Source of the DNA: Aquanectria penicillioides
Taxonomy: Eukaryota; Ascomycota; Sordariomycetes; Hypocreales; Nectriaceae
Direction of reading: 5' to 3'
Assembly: GCA_003415625.1 (NCBI GenBank)
Contig: PYIU01000006.1
Location: 4,154,001 to 4,218,000, forward strand
Length of the DNA: 64,000 nt
Shown here in pieces: positions 1 through 12,405 of the stretch. Under the pieces are notes generated by a model that saw only the letters and a program-made list of their open reading frames with translations, made no database searches and was not told where the DNA came from. The first letter of the stretch is position 1, and each line of letters begins with the position of its first letter. A program made the position numbers and the translations under genes.

Positions 1-336
1 ACCTTGGGAACAGCTCGTGATCTCGGACGTCTCTATAAGACGGAAGGTCAATATGAGGCCGCGGAGGAAATGTTCAAGCGGGTGCTGAGAGATCTGGAAG
101 CGAACTCAGGACCAAAAAGGGCATCGGAAGGGTACCTGCTTCTGGATCAATCGCAACTTAGCCCAGTTTTAACTGTACCCAAAGGGGAGTCTGGCAGGAG
201 CTCACCTATACCGGAGTTGAACCAATTATTGGTCATAACTACCATTGAGGAATTGGGGGTTCTCTACACTGATCAAGGTCGGCTGGAGGACGCTCAGCAG
301 CTGTATAGAAAGGCATGCAGCGGTCCGACAGTCTAG
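1..336 (+). CDS. TPR-repeat protein, C-terminal fragment (open at window edge)
   Basis: The frame is open from base 1 and stops at 336, so the 5' part lies outside the window. Two tetratricopeptide units are visible: one around ARDLGRLYKTEGQYEAAEEM and one around IEELGVLYTDQGRLEDAQ, in the kinesin-light-chain style found at the C-terminus of fungal NLRs. A low-complexity linker of about 45 residues separates them. The end (YRKACSGPTV, then stop) falls where such proteins usually continue with another helix, so the tail may be truncated. The broken NLR downstream lies on the same strand. This fragment could be the end of another NLR or a displaced piece of that one. The family call is fairly firm; intactness is unknown. 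Confidence 0.6.
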   Translation, partial: TLGTARDLGRLYKTEGQYEAAEEMFKRVLRDLEANSGPKRASEGYLLLDQSQLSPVLTVPKGESGRSSPIPELNQLLVITTIEELGVLYTDQGRLEDAQQLYRKACSGPTV

Positions 337-1889
337 TCTGTCCTTTCACACCACCTTGCCAAGCGCAGGGCAAATGCGATCTCGGCAACGATTGGTGTTT
401 GAAATATTTCTTCAAATTATATTGTCCATCTTTACTTACACTCCTTAACTTAGGTAGCAAATACAAGTCTATATATATGTATACGTGTGTGTTAATGTGA
501 AGGGTAGACAACTCCGCCAAGACGCTGTATCCGGCTTCAGGCGAGATACAATCTGGGTATTGTTCAAGGCTGCGGGACTGAGGCTGCCCTTACAGTCGCA
601 AATTAACAGAAAGTGCACACTTTTCATTGTGGCTTATCTGGCAAAACTTTGCTGACAAACAAGTGACGGTAGAGGTGGATAATTGCGTGACTCTGCCTCA
701 GCCGGCTATGTTGTGGTTGGATATTCAGCCCCCCTCGGAATTTGGCTGCTCCATTGATGCAGCTACGGGACATTTAAATATCGATAGTGTCGAGACTAAA
801 TGCAGAAGGCCTTAGGTAAATATATCTCATTCCTAAAATCCTAAAACCCTGAGCTATTCCAACTTTCTTAGCGATTCCTTTGATAAACCTTTAGCCTTTA
901 GCCACTTCAACTTCCCTAGTTATCTTGACATGTAGCTATCAAGATCACAGGCTCTCTCTGAGGCCATTAATTCCATTTGGATTTAGTTTCATTCGCAGAA
1001 CTACTGAAGTCCAACGCCCTCAAGTTCCGACCGGATCTACTCCTCAAGAGCTATGGAGTACCTTGAGGATTTTGTTCTCGGTCTTCAACGCCGACACTGC
1101 ATATGAGAAACGGGTTGTCTTTGGTATCATTTCCCTAACTACAGACCGGCTAGCCAGCTCCTTGAAAAGGCTTGAGGCTTCTGACAAGGATCAGGTGTGC
1201 CGCTCGAAGCGCCACGGTTTCAAAATTCACAGCCTGAAAAGCTCTCCTCAAATCTTCCCAGCCACACTCCGCCAGCGTAGTTCTTACTGATTACTGTGCT
1301 GCATGTTGCATCGTGTTTGCCTGTCGTCCAATCCGCGGTCCAGTGGTTGCCCTCAGAAAGGTTGGCGTCATGTGAGAATTTTCAACTCGATCAAGCCATC
1401 CCAGCTAACACCCACTCCTTGCCGAGATCCAGTTCGATGTGGTGCTTTCTCATTCAGCCGCATGCTGAAATACTTCAAGACCCTGCTCATGTTTGTAACT
1501 TGTAAGGTACTGAGTTCCTAAACGGAGTCATTGGGTATCCTTCTACACGCTGTATCCACCAGAAAATTTACGAAAGAAGTGATGAAATGACAATTCCCCT
1601 GCAACCTATGCTTCGATAACAAAGCCCCCCTATGTCGCAACAGTCAGTATTGAGCCTGTAAAAGTTCCGCTTGGAATACTCGCAGGACCAATAGTTCTAT
1701 TGGATTCAGAAGCCTCGCAACCCATACATGTTGTGGCTTGCTTGGTGTCGGCCATTCGCTTGGCTGAAGGCAGTAAGCTGATAAAAGACCTGTTTCTCTC
1801 CCAATCTTTGAGTTGGGCCTTTAACCCCGCACCTCAACTACGAACTACTGCTTGCCAACAAGGGCTGACCGTTTAGGCATCTATAAGCT
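337..1889. other. Gene-free stretch
   Basis: No gene recognised. The longest open frame (925-1290, +) has no recognisable motif and is not supported by splice continuations. The stretch may hold decayed NLR sequence, but I could not align any part of it by eye. Confidence 0.4.
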
Positions 1890-3826
1890 ATGGGTTTCAA
1901 GAGTAGCACGTCGGTAAAGGTCGAGGGAATGCCCTTGCAGACGACAGAGCAGCTTTACCAAGAATTTCTCAATTATTTATTTACCGAGGAAGAAAAGACT
2001 GAACTTTTAGGGTCATTCTTCTCAAAACGGCCCACTCCGAGCCCAAATGCTGTCCCAGCCTTACCACTGGAATCATCGGCCTCAAATATCTCGAGCAATA
2101 TTGCTATTGCAACCGACGATGCGACACCAGAGGCTGGCAACCCAGCGCCGAGAAAGTGTACGGGAAGGGCGTTTGTCAAGGAAGGCGACTTTCCGGTGGG
2201 TACCATTTCTTTCGAGTCGGAAGAGAGCAAAAATTCTGCCATGAAACGCCACAAGAAACTTGCCAACGGAGCTGCGCGTTGGAAGGAATGGGCCTTGCCA
2301 TGGATACCTGGACCGCCGAGAATCATAAGATGTGGGCGAGAAACTTTCTGCCAAACTCAGATCCCCTCAAAAAAAAAAAGTCGCATCATGACCTTTGGGT
2401 ATGACTCAGACCTGACGGATAATAAAACGGTCATGACTCTCGAAAACTAGGCAGAGAGTTTCCTTGGGGATGTGAATGACGTTAGGAACACGGCAGAGGT
2501 AGGCCATGTGACTCTAAGCCATATCTTGATCAAGTTCAACTTTGACTGACTATCATATATCACAGGAGAAGCAACGGCCACTTTTATTTGTATGTCACTC
2601 CCTTGGTGGTCTCGTTGCTCGAAAGGTGGGCGTTATTTTCCCTCACCCAACTCTTCTAGCCATAGAGATGCGGATCTTGTTCACAATATCCAGGCAATGA
2701 TTCATCTTCCTGTTCAGCGTGATATCCGAGGCATTGACCCGGTGAAATGCGGGCTCGTATTCTTAGCCACACCGCACTCGGGATCGACGCAGGCTGACTG
2801 GTACGACTTCGTGGTTGCCATCAATCAGACTGTTGCCAACGTGCGCCGGGAGGTTGTGGACATTCTGAACTCCTTCAATCCAGCCTCGGTCTGGGACACA
2901 AAGTTCTTTTTCAGCTTCAGCACGTCCCCCCCTTTCGATGCTACGCTGAAGGTTCGATAATGAAGGTAGCAGGTAAACACAGGCATGTAAGTTACCTCCT
3001 ATCCCAATGCTTACGGGCATATGTCGACCTTGCGTCACACACAAGCTTAACTCACGTTGTCTTTGCTAGATCATGACCCAGAAGTCAGCGGCCTTGGGAA
3101 ACGACAGTGCCGAGATGATCATGGGCGTAGACCATATTACCATTTGCAAGTGCAAGTTCCAGAGTGGAACGTACAAGAAGATTCTTGATGGACTCAGCCT
3201 GGTTCTCAGCGAGATTCAATCTCGCACGGTTGCGGTGCCTCTTGGTCCTAATGGTGCGCAGTCTGGGTTAGTTTGAAAGTGAACTCCATGAATGTACCTC
3301 GTAACTTGACTCTATTTGGTCAGAGTTTCTGTATCCACACCACACCACTTTATCCCGTTTGCCCGCAACCGACATTTGTTGGGCGCAGTGACGTTTTAGA
3401 TCGACTGGAGAAAGATCTCCTTGTCAATCGTGTGACCAACAGGTTCGCAATCTGCGGCTTGGGCGGCATTGGCAAGACCCAAATCGTACTTGAGTTCGCC
3501 CTTGTTTTGCAGAGGAAGTATCCCAAAATGCCCATCTTCTGGATCCGATGCGTGAGCGACGGCACCGTTGAAGACGCCTTCATTGGTATTGCGAATCTTC
3601 TGGACATCACCCTCGCGCCGGGTGACAACGTGAAAACTCGTGTAAAAAGCAGGTTGAGTCAATGGGGGATCGCTCCTTGGCTTCTTATTCTTGAGAATGT
3701 GGACGACAAAACATCGGCATTCGGAATGCACAGGGGAAAGCCGGGTCTGGTTAATTACCTCCCGCCCGCAGAGTGATTCAGGGATAACCGTCCTCACAAC
3801 CCGGATACGTGAAGTTGCAGTCGGGT
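1890..3826 (+). pseudogene. Broken NLR: alpha/beta-hydrolase (SesB-like) plus truncated NB-ARC
   Basis: Pieces of a fungal NOD-like receptor lie in order across three frames. They are an N-terminal stretch from 1890, a hydrolase segment with DTWTAENHKMWARNFLP and RIMTFGYDSD, the nucleophile elbow CHSLGG (about 2600), and LVFLATPHSGS. The NB-ARC P-loop GLGGIGKTQ (about 3460) and the Walker-B-like LLILENVDD (about 3690) follow. Likely introns are 2500-2565 and one ending near 2694 before AMIHL. Lesions include a frame change in or near an A11 run (2369-2379), an in-frame TAG at 2448, a frame change at a C7 run (2926-2932) and a frame break at 3776. After TVLTTRIREVAVG the ARC and repeat domains are absent and unrelated sequence begins. 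In intact relatives this architecture senses non-self and triggers a cell-death response. Here it is judged non-functional. Confidence 0.75.
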
Positions 3827-4036
3827 AGATTGAATGAGCTAGTCTGTGGAATTTTCTTGGATAAGCCCCGCGAAGTTCTGGAGAACGTAGCAAAGCAACT
3901 TGCTACAGATTGTGATGTTATCATGCTGGGCTGTACCGAACTACCATAGGTGCTGACAGAAGATGGATGTAATAACAAACTTGTGGATTCGAAGGAAATT
4001 CTGTCTCATGTAGCGTTTGATGCAGCGATAGAGTAA
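3827..4036 (+). pseudogene. 3' remnant of an Asp/Glu/hydantoin racemase-like gene
   Basis: A frame of about 70 codons reads RLNELVCGIFLDKPREV, then DCDVIMLGCTELP, then a TAG, then LVDSKEILSHVAFDAAIE and a natural stop. The GCTELP motif carries the second catalytic cysteine of the aspartate/glutamate racemase superfamily, and the following segment matches the usual C-terminus of that family (an IDS-x-EIL-type helix). The internal TAG follows a proline codon and could derive from CAG. The N-terminal two thirds are missing, and the NB-ARC relic abuts directly, so this is a chimeric junction of two dead genes. Confidence 0.6.
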
Positions 4037-4848
4037 GCACTCCATAAAGTTACGACAAGCCAAGTAGATTACGCGATGCTAGGTTTGTTGACACGCGTGA
4101 AACAACGTACAAGTATCTTTTACCATTCAGAAATTACCTAGGAAATTTTACGCAATAGTTTGGCAACGATTGATACCTCTTACAGTATGTTTGCAAGAGC
4201 TCTGTAGCCAAAAATTTGCGGACAGCTCATTGGGTATCAACCATACATGTACTCTTGATAGTGAAGAACTGACCACAGCGAGATTATAAAGAGACTATTA
4301 AATAAACGCAATCTGGATAGTTTAAGATGAATATTCTTGATGGAAATCTGGCCGAACTACTCCAATTTTTAGATATATATTGCAATAAAGGAGGGTTCTA
4401 CTTTTCGCACTATGGCGCAGTTGACAGATTCAACACCAATCAATGAGGTATAGGGTAGGCAAATCGACTGGCTGACCATTTTCATGCAACAATTGCTTTA
4501 TCCATCTGGAAAGCAGCATATTTCAGTTAAATCTAAATCAACCAGGCTTCAAATTGACAATTCTAATAAACCAGGTAATAAGACTCGATTAAATTGATAT
4601 TAACATGTGTTCACACGCCTTCTTGTGCTTATGCCATTCGCTACGTGATTTACGTATATGCGTGTAAAATATTCAAACTTTAGCAGCAATTTCACTCTTA
4701 GCGGCAGTGGGTAGCAGGCGAGCGCTAGGCTATATTCAGCGAAGCCCTACCGATGAGATATTTTTAACCCCCGCCTAGCCGTCTTACCTGATGGGTTGTT
4801 GTCCCTCGGACTTTGCTGCGCTCGTGTCCATGTTCTTTCTACAGCACT
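4037..4848. other. AT-rich gene-free stretch upstream of the regulator
   Basis: No gene recognised. The stretch is AT-rich up to about 4680, then more mixed. It is expected to include the promoter of the Zn2Cys6 gene that starts at 4849. Confidence 0.4.
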
Positions 4849-6601
4849 ATGCGACCCGTGAAGGCGTGTCTACAGTGTAGAAGCGGCAAGCGAAGATGTG
4901 ACAGGAGAGGAGACTCATCGTGCTCCCAATGCGTCCAGCGAAATCTGCCCTGCTCAGCCGCAGTCAATAACCTCCACGCGTGTCAGTCGCCTGCGCCCGC
5001 ACAGCCTCACCGGCCCTTACACTCAATTCGACCAAGTGAAGAGGCCATTTACTTGGTGGATCTTTACTTTAAATTCATCCATGACCAACCTCACAGCCTC
5101 TTCCACGAGCCCACCTTTAAGGCGAGCGTCGTCGCGGGAACCGTCTCCCAGCCTGTTCTTCTGAGCATGATGGGCATGGCGGCACGGTATAAGCGCCCAT
5201 CTCCCACCGGCATTTGTCCGTGCGTGATGGTTTCTTGACGAGATTAACAACGCGGTAGGTTTGCAACACAGCCGGACATACGGTCCCGCGGACCGATCTA
5301 TTGCAGTAAAGGCAAGGCAGCGTTAAAGGACGATCTTGAGCATGTCTGCATTGAGAACATCCAGGCGTGTATTCTGGTGGGGAACAATTGCTTCGGTGAT
5401 TGTGATCCAGATGCAGAGTCGTTGTACTTTGGTATGTTTCTCTGTTGATTACTCCTGAACCAAATGAACAATATGTTGTCTAACTGTGATATACAGCACT
5501 TGCCACTCGCATGGCGCAGATACTCAATCTCGGAGTATACGATGAATCTGATGATGGTGTCACGCGTGAGACAAAACGGCGTATATTTTGGACATTCTTC
5601 ATAATTGACACATGGGCCAGCGGAGGTTCAAACTTGGCGCGGCAGTTTGGGTGGCAAGCCAAGCTGCCGCGAGTGCCAATGGACGAGTTTGCCTTCTCTA
5701 AGATGAGGCAGGGAGACTTAGACGTGGCTGATTCAGAATGGAAACCTGGATTATGGGGCCACATGGTAAGATTGGTCGAGATATACAACGGAATCCAGCT
5801 GCTTCACAAGCAACTCGCAGAGACAGTTGACTGGGACGAAGGCCTGATGGACGAGTCAGTTCGTCGCCTCGAGGCTGAGCTTGATGCCTTTCAGCAGCAC
5901 ATTGGGCCAGATCTAGCCTTTTCACTGGAAAACTTGGCGGCGTTTGTGAGCCGAGGCTTGGGCAGCGTCTTCATTGCCTTCCATCTCGGACATCATCACT
6001 ATTACACCCTGTTGTTCTATCTTTATCTCGACCAGCGCCGGCCCTCTACGAGGAACGGGCGAAAATACGCAGACCGTTGCAAAGTCCATGCGGCAATCAT
6101 CTGTGACGTGCTAAGGGCGTCCCGGGAGGTCCCTGGGGCTGAGGCACTGTACAACATTGTTGGCCATGTCACAATTGTATCTTCTTCGGTGCTGCTGCAC
6201 ACGTACTTGTTTGGAGAACCACACGAGCTCGAAGAATCCAGGCGTCGCCTTGAATCAAACCTTGCATCCCTGGTGCAGCTACGAAGTTACTGGCCGAGTG
6301 TAGAGCAAATGGTTCGAAGTTACGCCTTAGCGATGTGCTAGACCTATTGCTAACCATGCCGCAGATAAATCGACTGGTAGTGTTCCAGAAGAATTGCATC
6401 TGGTCTCTTGGAAAAAACACACACCGATTTGACAAATGGATGGTAAAGTTCCTAATTGCACATGCTCTGGCACTCGAGGACAAGGTGGACGACGCGTGGT
6501 CCGAGTTTGACTTGGGGCAAATACCTGGGAATGCTCACCTTGAGAGAAGTCGCGTCACGGAATCTATGATGATGGACATTCAAAGATATGATACACTTTG
6601 A
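4849..6601 (+). CDS. Zn(II)2Cys6 transcription factor, candidate regulator of the rhamnoside cluster
   Basis: Four exons are proposed: 4849-5219, 5307-5431, 5497-6311 and 6365-6601 (1548 nt, 515 aa). The first intron could instead start at GTATAA (5187), which also keeps frame. The third uses a weak GTTCGA donor but restores the family pattern MINRLVVFQKNC. Near the N-terminus is a zinc cluster, C-X2-C-X6-C-X7-C-X2-C-X6-C (ACLQCRSGKRRC...CSQCVQRNLPC). The middle region follows the fungal-specific regulatory domain, with a YFKFIHDQPHSLFHEPTF helix and DDLEHVCIENIQACILVGN. An upstream in-frame ATG at 4813 would add 12 residues; 4849 sits directly before the zinc cluster. The nearest neighbour with an obvious function is the GH78 gene, so a role in its control is an inference only. 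Confidence 0.8.
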
Positions 6602-7687
6602 GAGGTGCAGAGTTCCCTCCTCGTACGTTTGGGAGAAGCGTCCACCAAAGTCAACACAACTAGACATAGCTAGTCACATCAAGCAGAATGGAGATGAGCC
6701 ACCAACACAAAGCAATTGGGGTAACCACAAAAGTTACACAAAGAGTCTAGCATTGAGCCAGTAGCTGCATTCACCCTCATCCCTTGTGAGCGGATCGTGT
6801 GACGGCTCGGTGCCAGCGGTGCAGTGACGGGACGGTTTTGCGGTGAGACGTTCTGAAGGCGTGGAACTCATCAGCCCACTCCGCCAAAGTCCAAATATTG
6901 TGTGACGTTGGTTTCTGGATCCCCACCGGGTCCCATTGCTCCAGCTCGCGTGCATCATGCGGTCACCACTCAATGTTTGCCTCTCAGTCACTCTCTGGCT
7001 CCGTCTCTGGTTTGTGGAGAGAGCGTGGGGAACGATTCGCAGGGCGTCTACATCTACAAGGGGGTGGTTTTATCCCAGGGTTTGAATTTGTGAATCCATC
7101 CACATGACAAACCCCGCATGCTCGCTCCTAGCGCCGGCTTTGGAAGCTGTTTCTCCAATGGAACGAGTTCAAAGCCGGCCCCAAAGCGAACTCGTATGTA
7201 AGCGGCTGTTGCAACTCGCCCTGATCGTCTGCCGATGGGTGGGACTTCCGCGAAGCCGGGGAGGCAAAAATGGAACGGCTGTTGAACACGGATTTGTGAT
7301 ATCCAATCAGATTCGAAAGAGGCCGGTGCATATCGCCAACCAAGCGCTTTGAAAGCCGGCGCTAGTCATGATGCCTTCCCGCAACGCCGCTTGCATGAAA
7401 TATTGCCCGGGGTGTCAGATTGCGTTGACGTGCGTCGACCCAGGCGAGAGGATGCCTGTTCCGTGATATATTGGGCTTCGATTTTGACATGGCTGAATTC
7501 CTTCGGGTCATTGAATGCCGAAGCGAGAACACCTTTGGTCTAATCAATACTATGGACAGCGAGATGAACTTTGCCCCTTCATCTCGGGAGTCTCGGAGAC
7601 AATCACAGTGGCGGGCAGACGATTCCTGGCGCACTGAAAGAGAGTTGTCGCAAAACATTCAATTCTAATGGAGCAGCTATTGGATGT
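6602..7687. other. Intergenic, no gene recognised
   Basis: Both flanking genes end here (convergent). Short ORFs occur on both strands, but none has a recognisable domain, signal peptide or splice continuation. Confidence 0.4.
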
Positions 7688-10572
7688 CTAAGCTGTAATT
7701 TCTAGTCGATAATGGCCTTGGAGCAGCTTCAAAGTCTTTCCCTCAAAGACGCGTGTTTCATTGACCGGCTCGCGCTGAATCTCGACTGTACTGGCGTCAC
7801 CGGGCAAGATGACCTCACACACAGTCCCGCTCGGCACACTGACATCCACAACCGCCTTTCCCGCGTCCTTTCCGCCTCTACGATCGAACCGAACCGAGAT
7901 CAAGCCGTAAGGCGACTCAATCTTTCCCTCGACAAAGTCAAACTCGGATTTAAAACAGGGCCTGAGCCTCCACGTTCGATACGCGTCAGTCAATGGCTTG
8001 ACGCCGAGAGCGTAGTCGTAGAACCACTCGTATATCGTGCCGAGCATGTCGTGGCATTTTGAGCGGCAGTTGTCCTGCCAAAACTCCAGCAAGCTCGTCT
8101 CCCCGCGTCGTAGGAACCGCATGTATGAGGGATGTTCGTCTTGTCGTATCATGTCGAGCACAATGTCGGGCCGGTCCACGTCTAGCTCTGCGAGCGTATT
8201 CCAGAGGTACTTGAGACCAATCTCCCCAGCGCGCATTACATGACCAGAATCTTCTGCAGCGGCGATGAAGGCCTGGGCGATGTCTGCTCGGTACTGCGGT
8301 GGCACTAGCCCATGCTGGAGGGCCACGGCTTGGGCCACCATCGTGCAGTCTTGCGCGCCGGGGTTGTCGCGAGAGGTATAAAAGGCATGAGGAAACGTCG
8401 CTTTGTCCGTAACGAGGAGCTGGTCATTGTAGACGGTGTATATACGCTTCGCCCAGGACGTAAATCTTGCCTCATCACTGGTGAACCCTAATTCCTTAGC
8501 CATCATGGCCACGTTGCATAGACATTGGTAGTAGATGGCCGTCTCAATGTTGGCTTGGTGATTTCCAAAGGCGATGCCGTAACCCCAGTCTCCAAGTCCA
8601 TGTTCAATCAGCCCACCTAGTCGCTCTTTAGTTTTCATATATTCCATGTACTGGACGCATGGCTGATATATCTTGCCAAACACATTTGTGCTACCGTAGT
8701 AACGCTTGATTAGCTCGGGGAGCAAGCATACTGCGCCTCCCCAGGTGATGGTGTCATGCATAGGGCCACACCTTAGCTCATGTTAGTATTTGAAGAGGTC
8801 ATATGTTAATTCTGTTTGGTCCTAGTACATACATATATCGGACCAAAGGTGCCATAGTAGGCACAAGGCCTGAAGGTTCCTGGGTGTCAATAATGTCGTC
8901 GAGAATCTTGGTGTAGACAGCCTCCATGTCACGAACATACTGCGTGGCAGGGAAGAGCAAGGAGGACACCTCCAGCCAGCCAAACTTTTCGATTTGCGGG
9001 CAGTCAGTGTGGTAGCTAAAGATGTTGGAACTAAAGGTCCAGTAGCAGGCATTTATCAACGCGTTGACGTCTTGCTTATCCGTCTTGACGAAGCCGAGTT
9101 GCGGGGCGCCAGATGAGATGTGGCGGGCCGTGAGCGAGCGGATAATCGGAAGACCCTCATCGGAATTGAGCGAGGCGCCCTCAATCTGGATGTATCGGGC
9201 ACTCGTGAAGCTAAAGTCGGGGGTCCAAACTTCCTCCTCGTCCTCTCCCGAAAGCGTAATTTTGGAGTAGACGCCAGTTTCGAATTCCTTGAACAAGGGG
9301 TCCGGCATTAGCACCAGGCCATCCTCACCGATTGTTTCAGAGTACTTGACGCGGTACTCGGCTCCAGCAGGGCCACTGGCCGCAACTTGGACCATGATTG
9401 ATGAGTTCTGTCCGAGATCATACATGATAACTCCAGGCTTGAGCATTTTCTGACTGACAGGCACAAAGGTGTTGTGTAACAGGACAGGTTGTTGGCTTTG
9501 GTAGCGCAACTTGCCCCTGGGCCCTGTGAGCGGTTTTGCAGACTGCCAACTTGCATCATCGAAGCCTGGCGCATCCCAACCAACTGGATACGCCCGTCTG
9601 TCGTGGTCTTCGGATGCATAGATATTCGCGAGTGTTGTGGCGCTCTTGCGGACCTTCCAGGTTGGATCGGAGACGATGCACTCGTGCGTGCCATCTGCGT
9701 AGTGTACGTGAACCTCAGCAAAGAAGCAAAGCTCGTTCCCGTAGCGCACATACGTGTTGTCCTCGTACATTGGCCAGAAGAAGCGGTCTCCTTGATCGCC
9801 AGCATAAAAGCCATTGCCCACGTGGGCCCCGATGGCATTCTCCCCGTCGCATATGTAATTTGTTACGTCGTATCCAACAAACTGCACCGTCCGATGATAG
9901 TTGGTCCAGCCCGGATCGAGAACATGCGGTGAAGCCGGCTTTCTGTTAATCGACAGGTTGAAATGACCCAAGCCCGAAGCGAATATAACGACGCGCTGAG
10001 GTTTACTCTGGAATGTAAGGGCTTTGCGGAGGTAAATAGGCTTATCGCCACCATCACCAACCCACACAGCCTTCCAGCGGTTTGCCTCGTCCTCGAACCA
10101 CGTGCGGAAGATGAGACTGCTGTGCGGCATCTGTGGCATTCATGCAGTAAGCAACTGAAGTCTGTGGCATTGGCAATCTGGCACTTACGTAGGTCTGGTT
10201 CATACTATATGGAGGTAGGAGTCTCGAGGACCGAGGGTATGATGTGTAGAACTCGTTCACCAAGCTGGTCGCGCTTCTCCCATTCTGGTCCCAGACGGTT
10301 ACCGTCCAGTAGTAGAATGAAGTTGACTTGAACCCGTCCGAAGGGTTGCAGGGGATGTTGCGCTGCTCGCGGCTCACTGTGCGACCAGAGTCGAAGCAAA
10401 ACTCTCCCTGGCCTTGCTTGCAGGTGTCCTTATTGTCCGACACGACCAGGCGGTAGGCCACCTGCGTGCTGTGCTCATCGGCGATGTCAAGCTTCCAGAA
10501 GACGCGAATTTCGTCAACATCGATACCGATGGCTTCGCCAAAGCCATGGATTCCACAACAAATGATATCCAT
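7688..10572 (-). CDS. GH78 alpha-L-rhamnosidase
   Basis: Three exons (10572-10189, 10130-8833, 8771-7688) give 921 aa. The introns at 10131-10188 (GTAAGT...CACAG) and 8772-8832 (GTATGT...TAAG) are both clean. The product should remove terminal alpha-L-rhamnose from plant glycosides or pectic side chains. Domains in order: an N-terminal beta-sandwich (VAYRLVVSD, FYYWTVTVWDQNG), the rhamnosidase N-domain (LDPGWTNYHRTVQFVGYDVT, MYDLGQNSS), the (alpha/alpha)6 catalytic region (TDCPQIEKFGWLEV, EHGLGDWGYG, GAQDCTMVAQAV) and a C-terminal beta-sandwich. The length is normal for the family. No signal peptide is visible, so a cytosolic enzyme acting on imported rhamnosides is likely. It is divergent from a sugar transporter, with a shared promoter of about 0.8 kb. 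Confidence 0.92.
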
Positions 10573-11371
10573 AGTGAAGTATTATGGTCACCGCGTGTTT
10601 GCTGCGAGAACACAATCGTCGTCTACGAACAGTTGCTAGTGTTGATGGTGACTCGCGTCAGATTTCGGGGCAGAGTCCAGGCCCTTCTACTCGCTCGTTC
10701 ACTCTCGGGTCGAATTGACCCGTTGGATGAGGCAACTCCCCTTGTTTCGGTCCGTTTTCAAGGCCACAAGGGCTTTCCTTTTGCACGATTTGCAACACAA
10801 GGATCCCCGAGTCTGGCCATTGACTTCAAATACGGGCAGCTCATCCATGGTAGTAGCACTGAAAACCCCACGCTACATCCGTATCCACCAGCAGCAAGGG
10901 TCTGAAGGTGTGCAACTATCACTATAGATATACTCCCTGGCCCTGGCTCAACACCAAGTTCGGTGATGACCTTTTTTTTTTCCTTTCCGAAGCAACCCAA
11001 AAACACGGGGAATGCATCGTTGCGCGGCTAATTTATGAGTCCTTGTGGCGTGTGTAGTCATTATTCGGGCCAGATACGGCCGAACTCATCAATGCAGTTA
11101 GCAGTTTCTGCCCCATCTTGCCACGAGAGCCGAGGGAGAACCCGGAAGACCAGGCTTCTTTGTTTGCTGCACTTGATGCTGCTCCAGGAAGTGTCCCCGG
11201 ATGTGTCTCCCCACCCAACTTCTCCGCAATGCACCGACAAGGTGCAAACCCGGGGAAGGGTTATTATATAAACCCCAAGTTCCCCGGCCTTGGGCTCCAT
11301 CTCCATAATAACTAATCATTTTCCCCCCTGACTAGCGATCTCAATTCGACCTTGCTCAATACACAGAAGCC
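10573..11371. promoter_or_regulatory. Shared divergent promoter of GH78 and the MFS transporter
   Basis: This 0.8-kb gap separates two divergent start codons. It holds a CGG-N11-CCG inverted repeat (annotated separately) and a TATATAAA at 11265-11272, about 100 bp before the transporter ATG. Several matches to the SYGGRG consensus of the carbon-repressor CreA lie near the transporter (11195-11200, 11209-11214, 11250-11255, 11282-11287). This fits joint induction by one zinc-cluster factor and glucose repression, which is an inference from motifs only. Confidence 0.5.
10706..10722. promoter_or_regulatory. CGG-N11-CCG palindrome, candidate Zn2Cys6 binding site
   Basis: CGGGTC-GAATT-GACCCG is a perfect inverted repeat with 6-bp arms and a 5-bp centre. 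It gives CGG and CCG triplets 11 bp apart, the geometry used by Gal4-type dimeric zinc-cluster proteins. It lies 134 bp upstream of the GH78 start codon and 650 bp upstream of the transporter. Confidence 0.5.
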
Positions 11372-12405
11372 ATGCCTAGTGGTGATGCCATCACTATAGC
11401 CTCTGCGGCCTTCCTGGCTGTGGGGGGTTTCCTTTTCGGCTACGACTCTGGCATCATCAGCTCCACCATTGCTCTTCCTCACTTTGAGAAATACTTCAAT
11501 TCCCCCAGTGATGACACTGATGGAGGCATTGTCAGCTCCTTTCAGGGCGGTGCTGTTCTCGGAACCATGATCAACATGGTCAGTACATTTCTCTCTCAAG
11601 CCTTAGGTCAACAAGTCTTTGTGTTTGAGCATGGCTAACCAATTGCAGGCTGTTGCCGATAGGCTTGGTCGTAAGAGAACAATCTTCGCTGGGTCCATCG
11701 TGTCGCTCCTGGGATCGGCTCTGCAAGCTGGATCTACGACGATGCCCATGCTCATTGTCGGTCGCTTCATTGGCGGCATGGCTGTCGGCATGCTGACCAG
11801 CACGATCCCCATGTACGCTTCGGAGATTTCCATGCCAAAGTGGAGAGGCGCTCTCTCCGGTCTTCTTCAGTGGTTCCTCAGCTGGGGCTTCCTGGTGGCG
11901 CAGTGGCTCGGCTACGGATGCTCTTTTTCTGATACTTCTTTTTCTTGTTAGTATTTGGATCCCAATGGACTCTCGGTCCGCACGCTTTGCTAACACTACG
12001 GTTTCTAGGGAGGTTTCCCCTTGCCTTCCAATGTATCCCCGCCCTCATCCTGGCAATCGGCGTGTGGTTCCTAATGGAGTCACCTCGTTGGCTCATGGAG
12101 AAGGACAGGCCTGAAGAAGCGCTCGCAATTCTTGAGAAGCTGCGAAAGGGCGAGAACGCCTCACGGATCGATCTTGAATTCATGGAAATCCGAGACGTCA
12201 TCGCTGCTGATCGGGAGATTGGCAAGACGACCACAATGTCTATCCTCACAAAGCCTTCGTGGAGAAAGCGTCTTGTGCTCGGGTGTGCAGTACAAGCCTT
12301 CGGACCACTCTCGGGTATCAATGTTATTAACTAGTAAGTGAAAATGTCCATTGTCGTGTTGAGCAAATGTTGACGGTGATTGGGTAGTTATGGGCCTCGT
12401 ATCTA

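Noticed and set aside
925..1290. 121-codon ORF (+) that might be NLR-related
   Set aside because: No P-loop, hydrolase or TPR motif could be aligned by eye.
5187..5306. Alternative first intron of the 4849 regulator
   Set aside because: It keeps frame, but the GTATAA donor is weaker than GTGCGT at 5220; kept only as an alternative.
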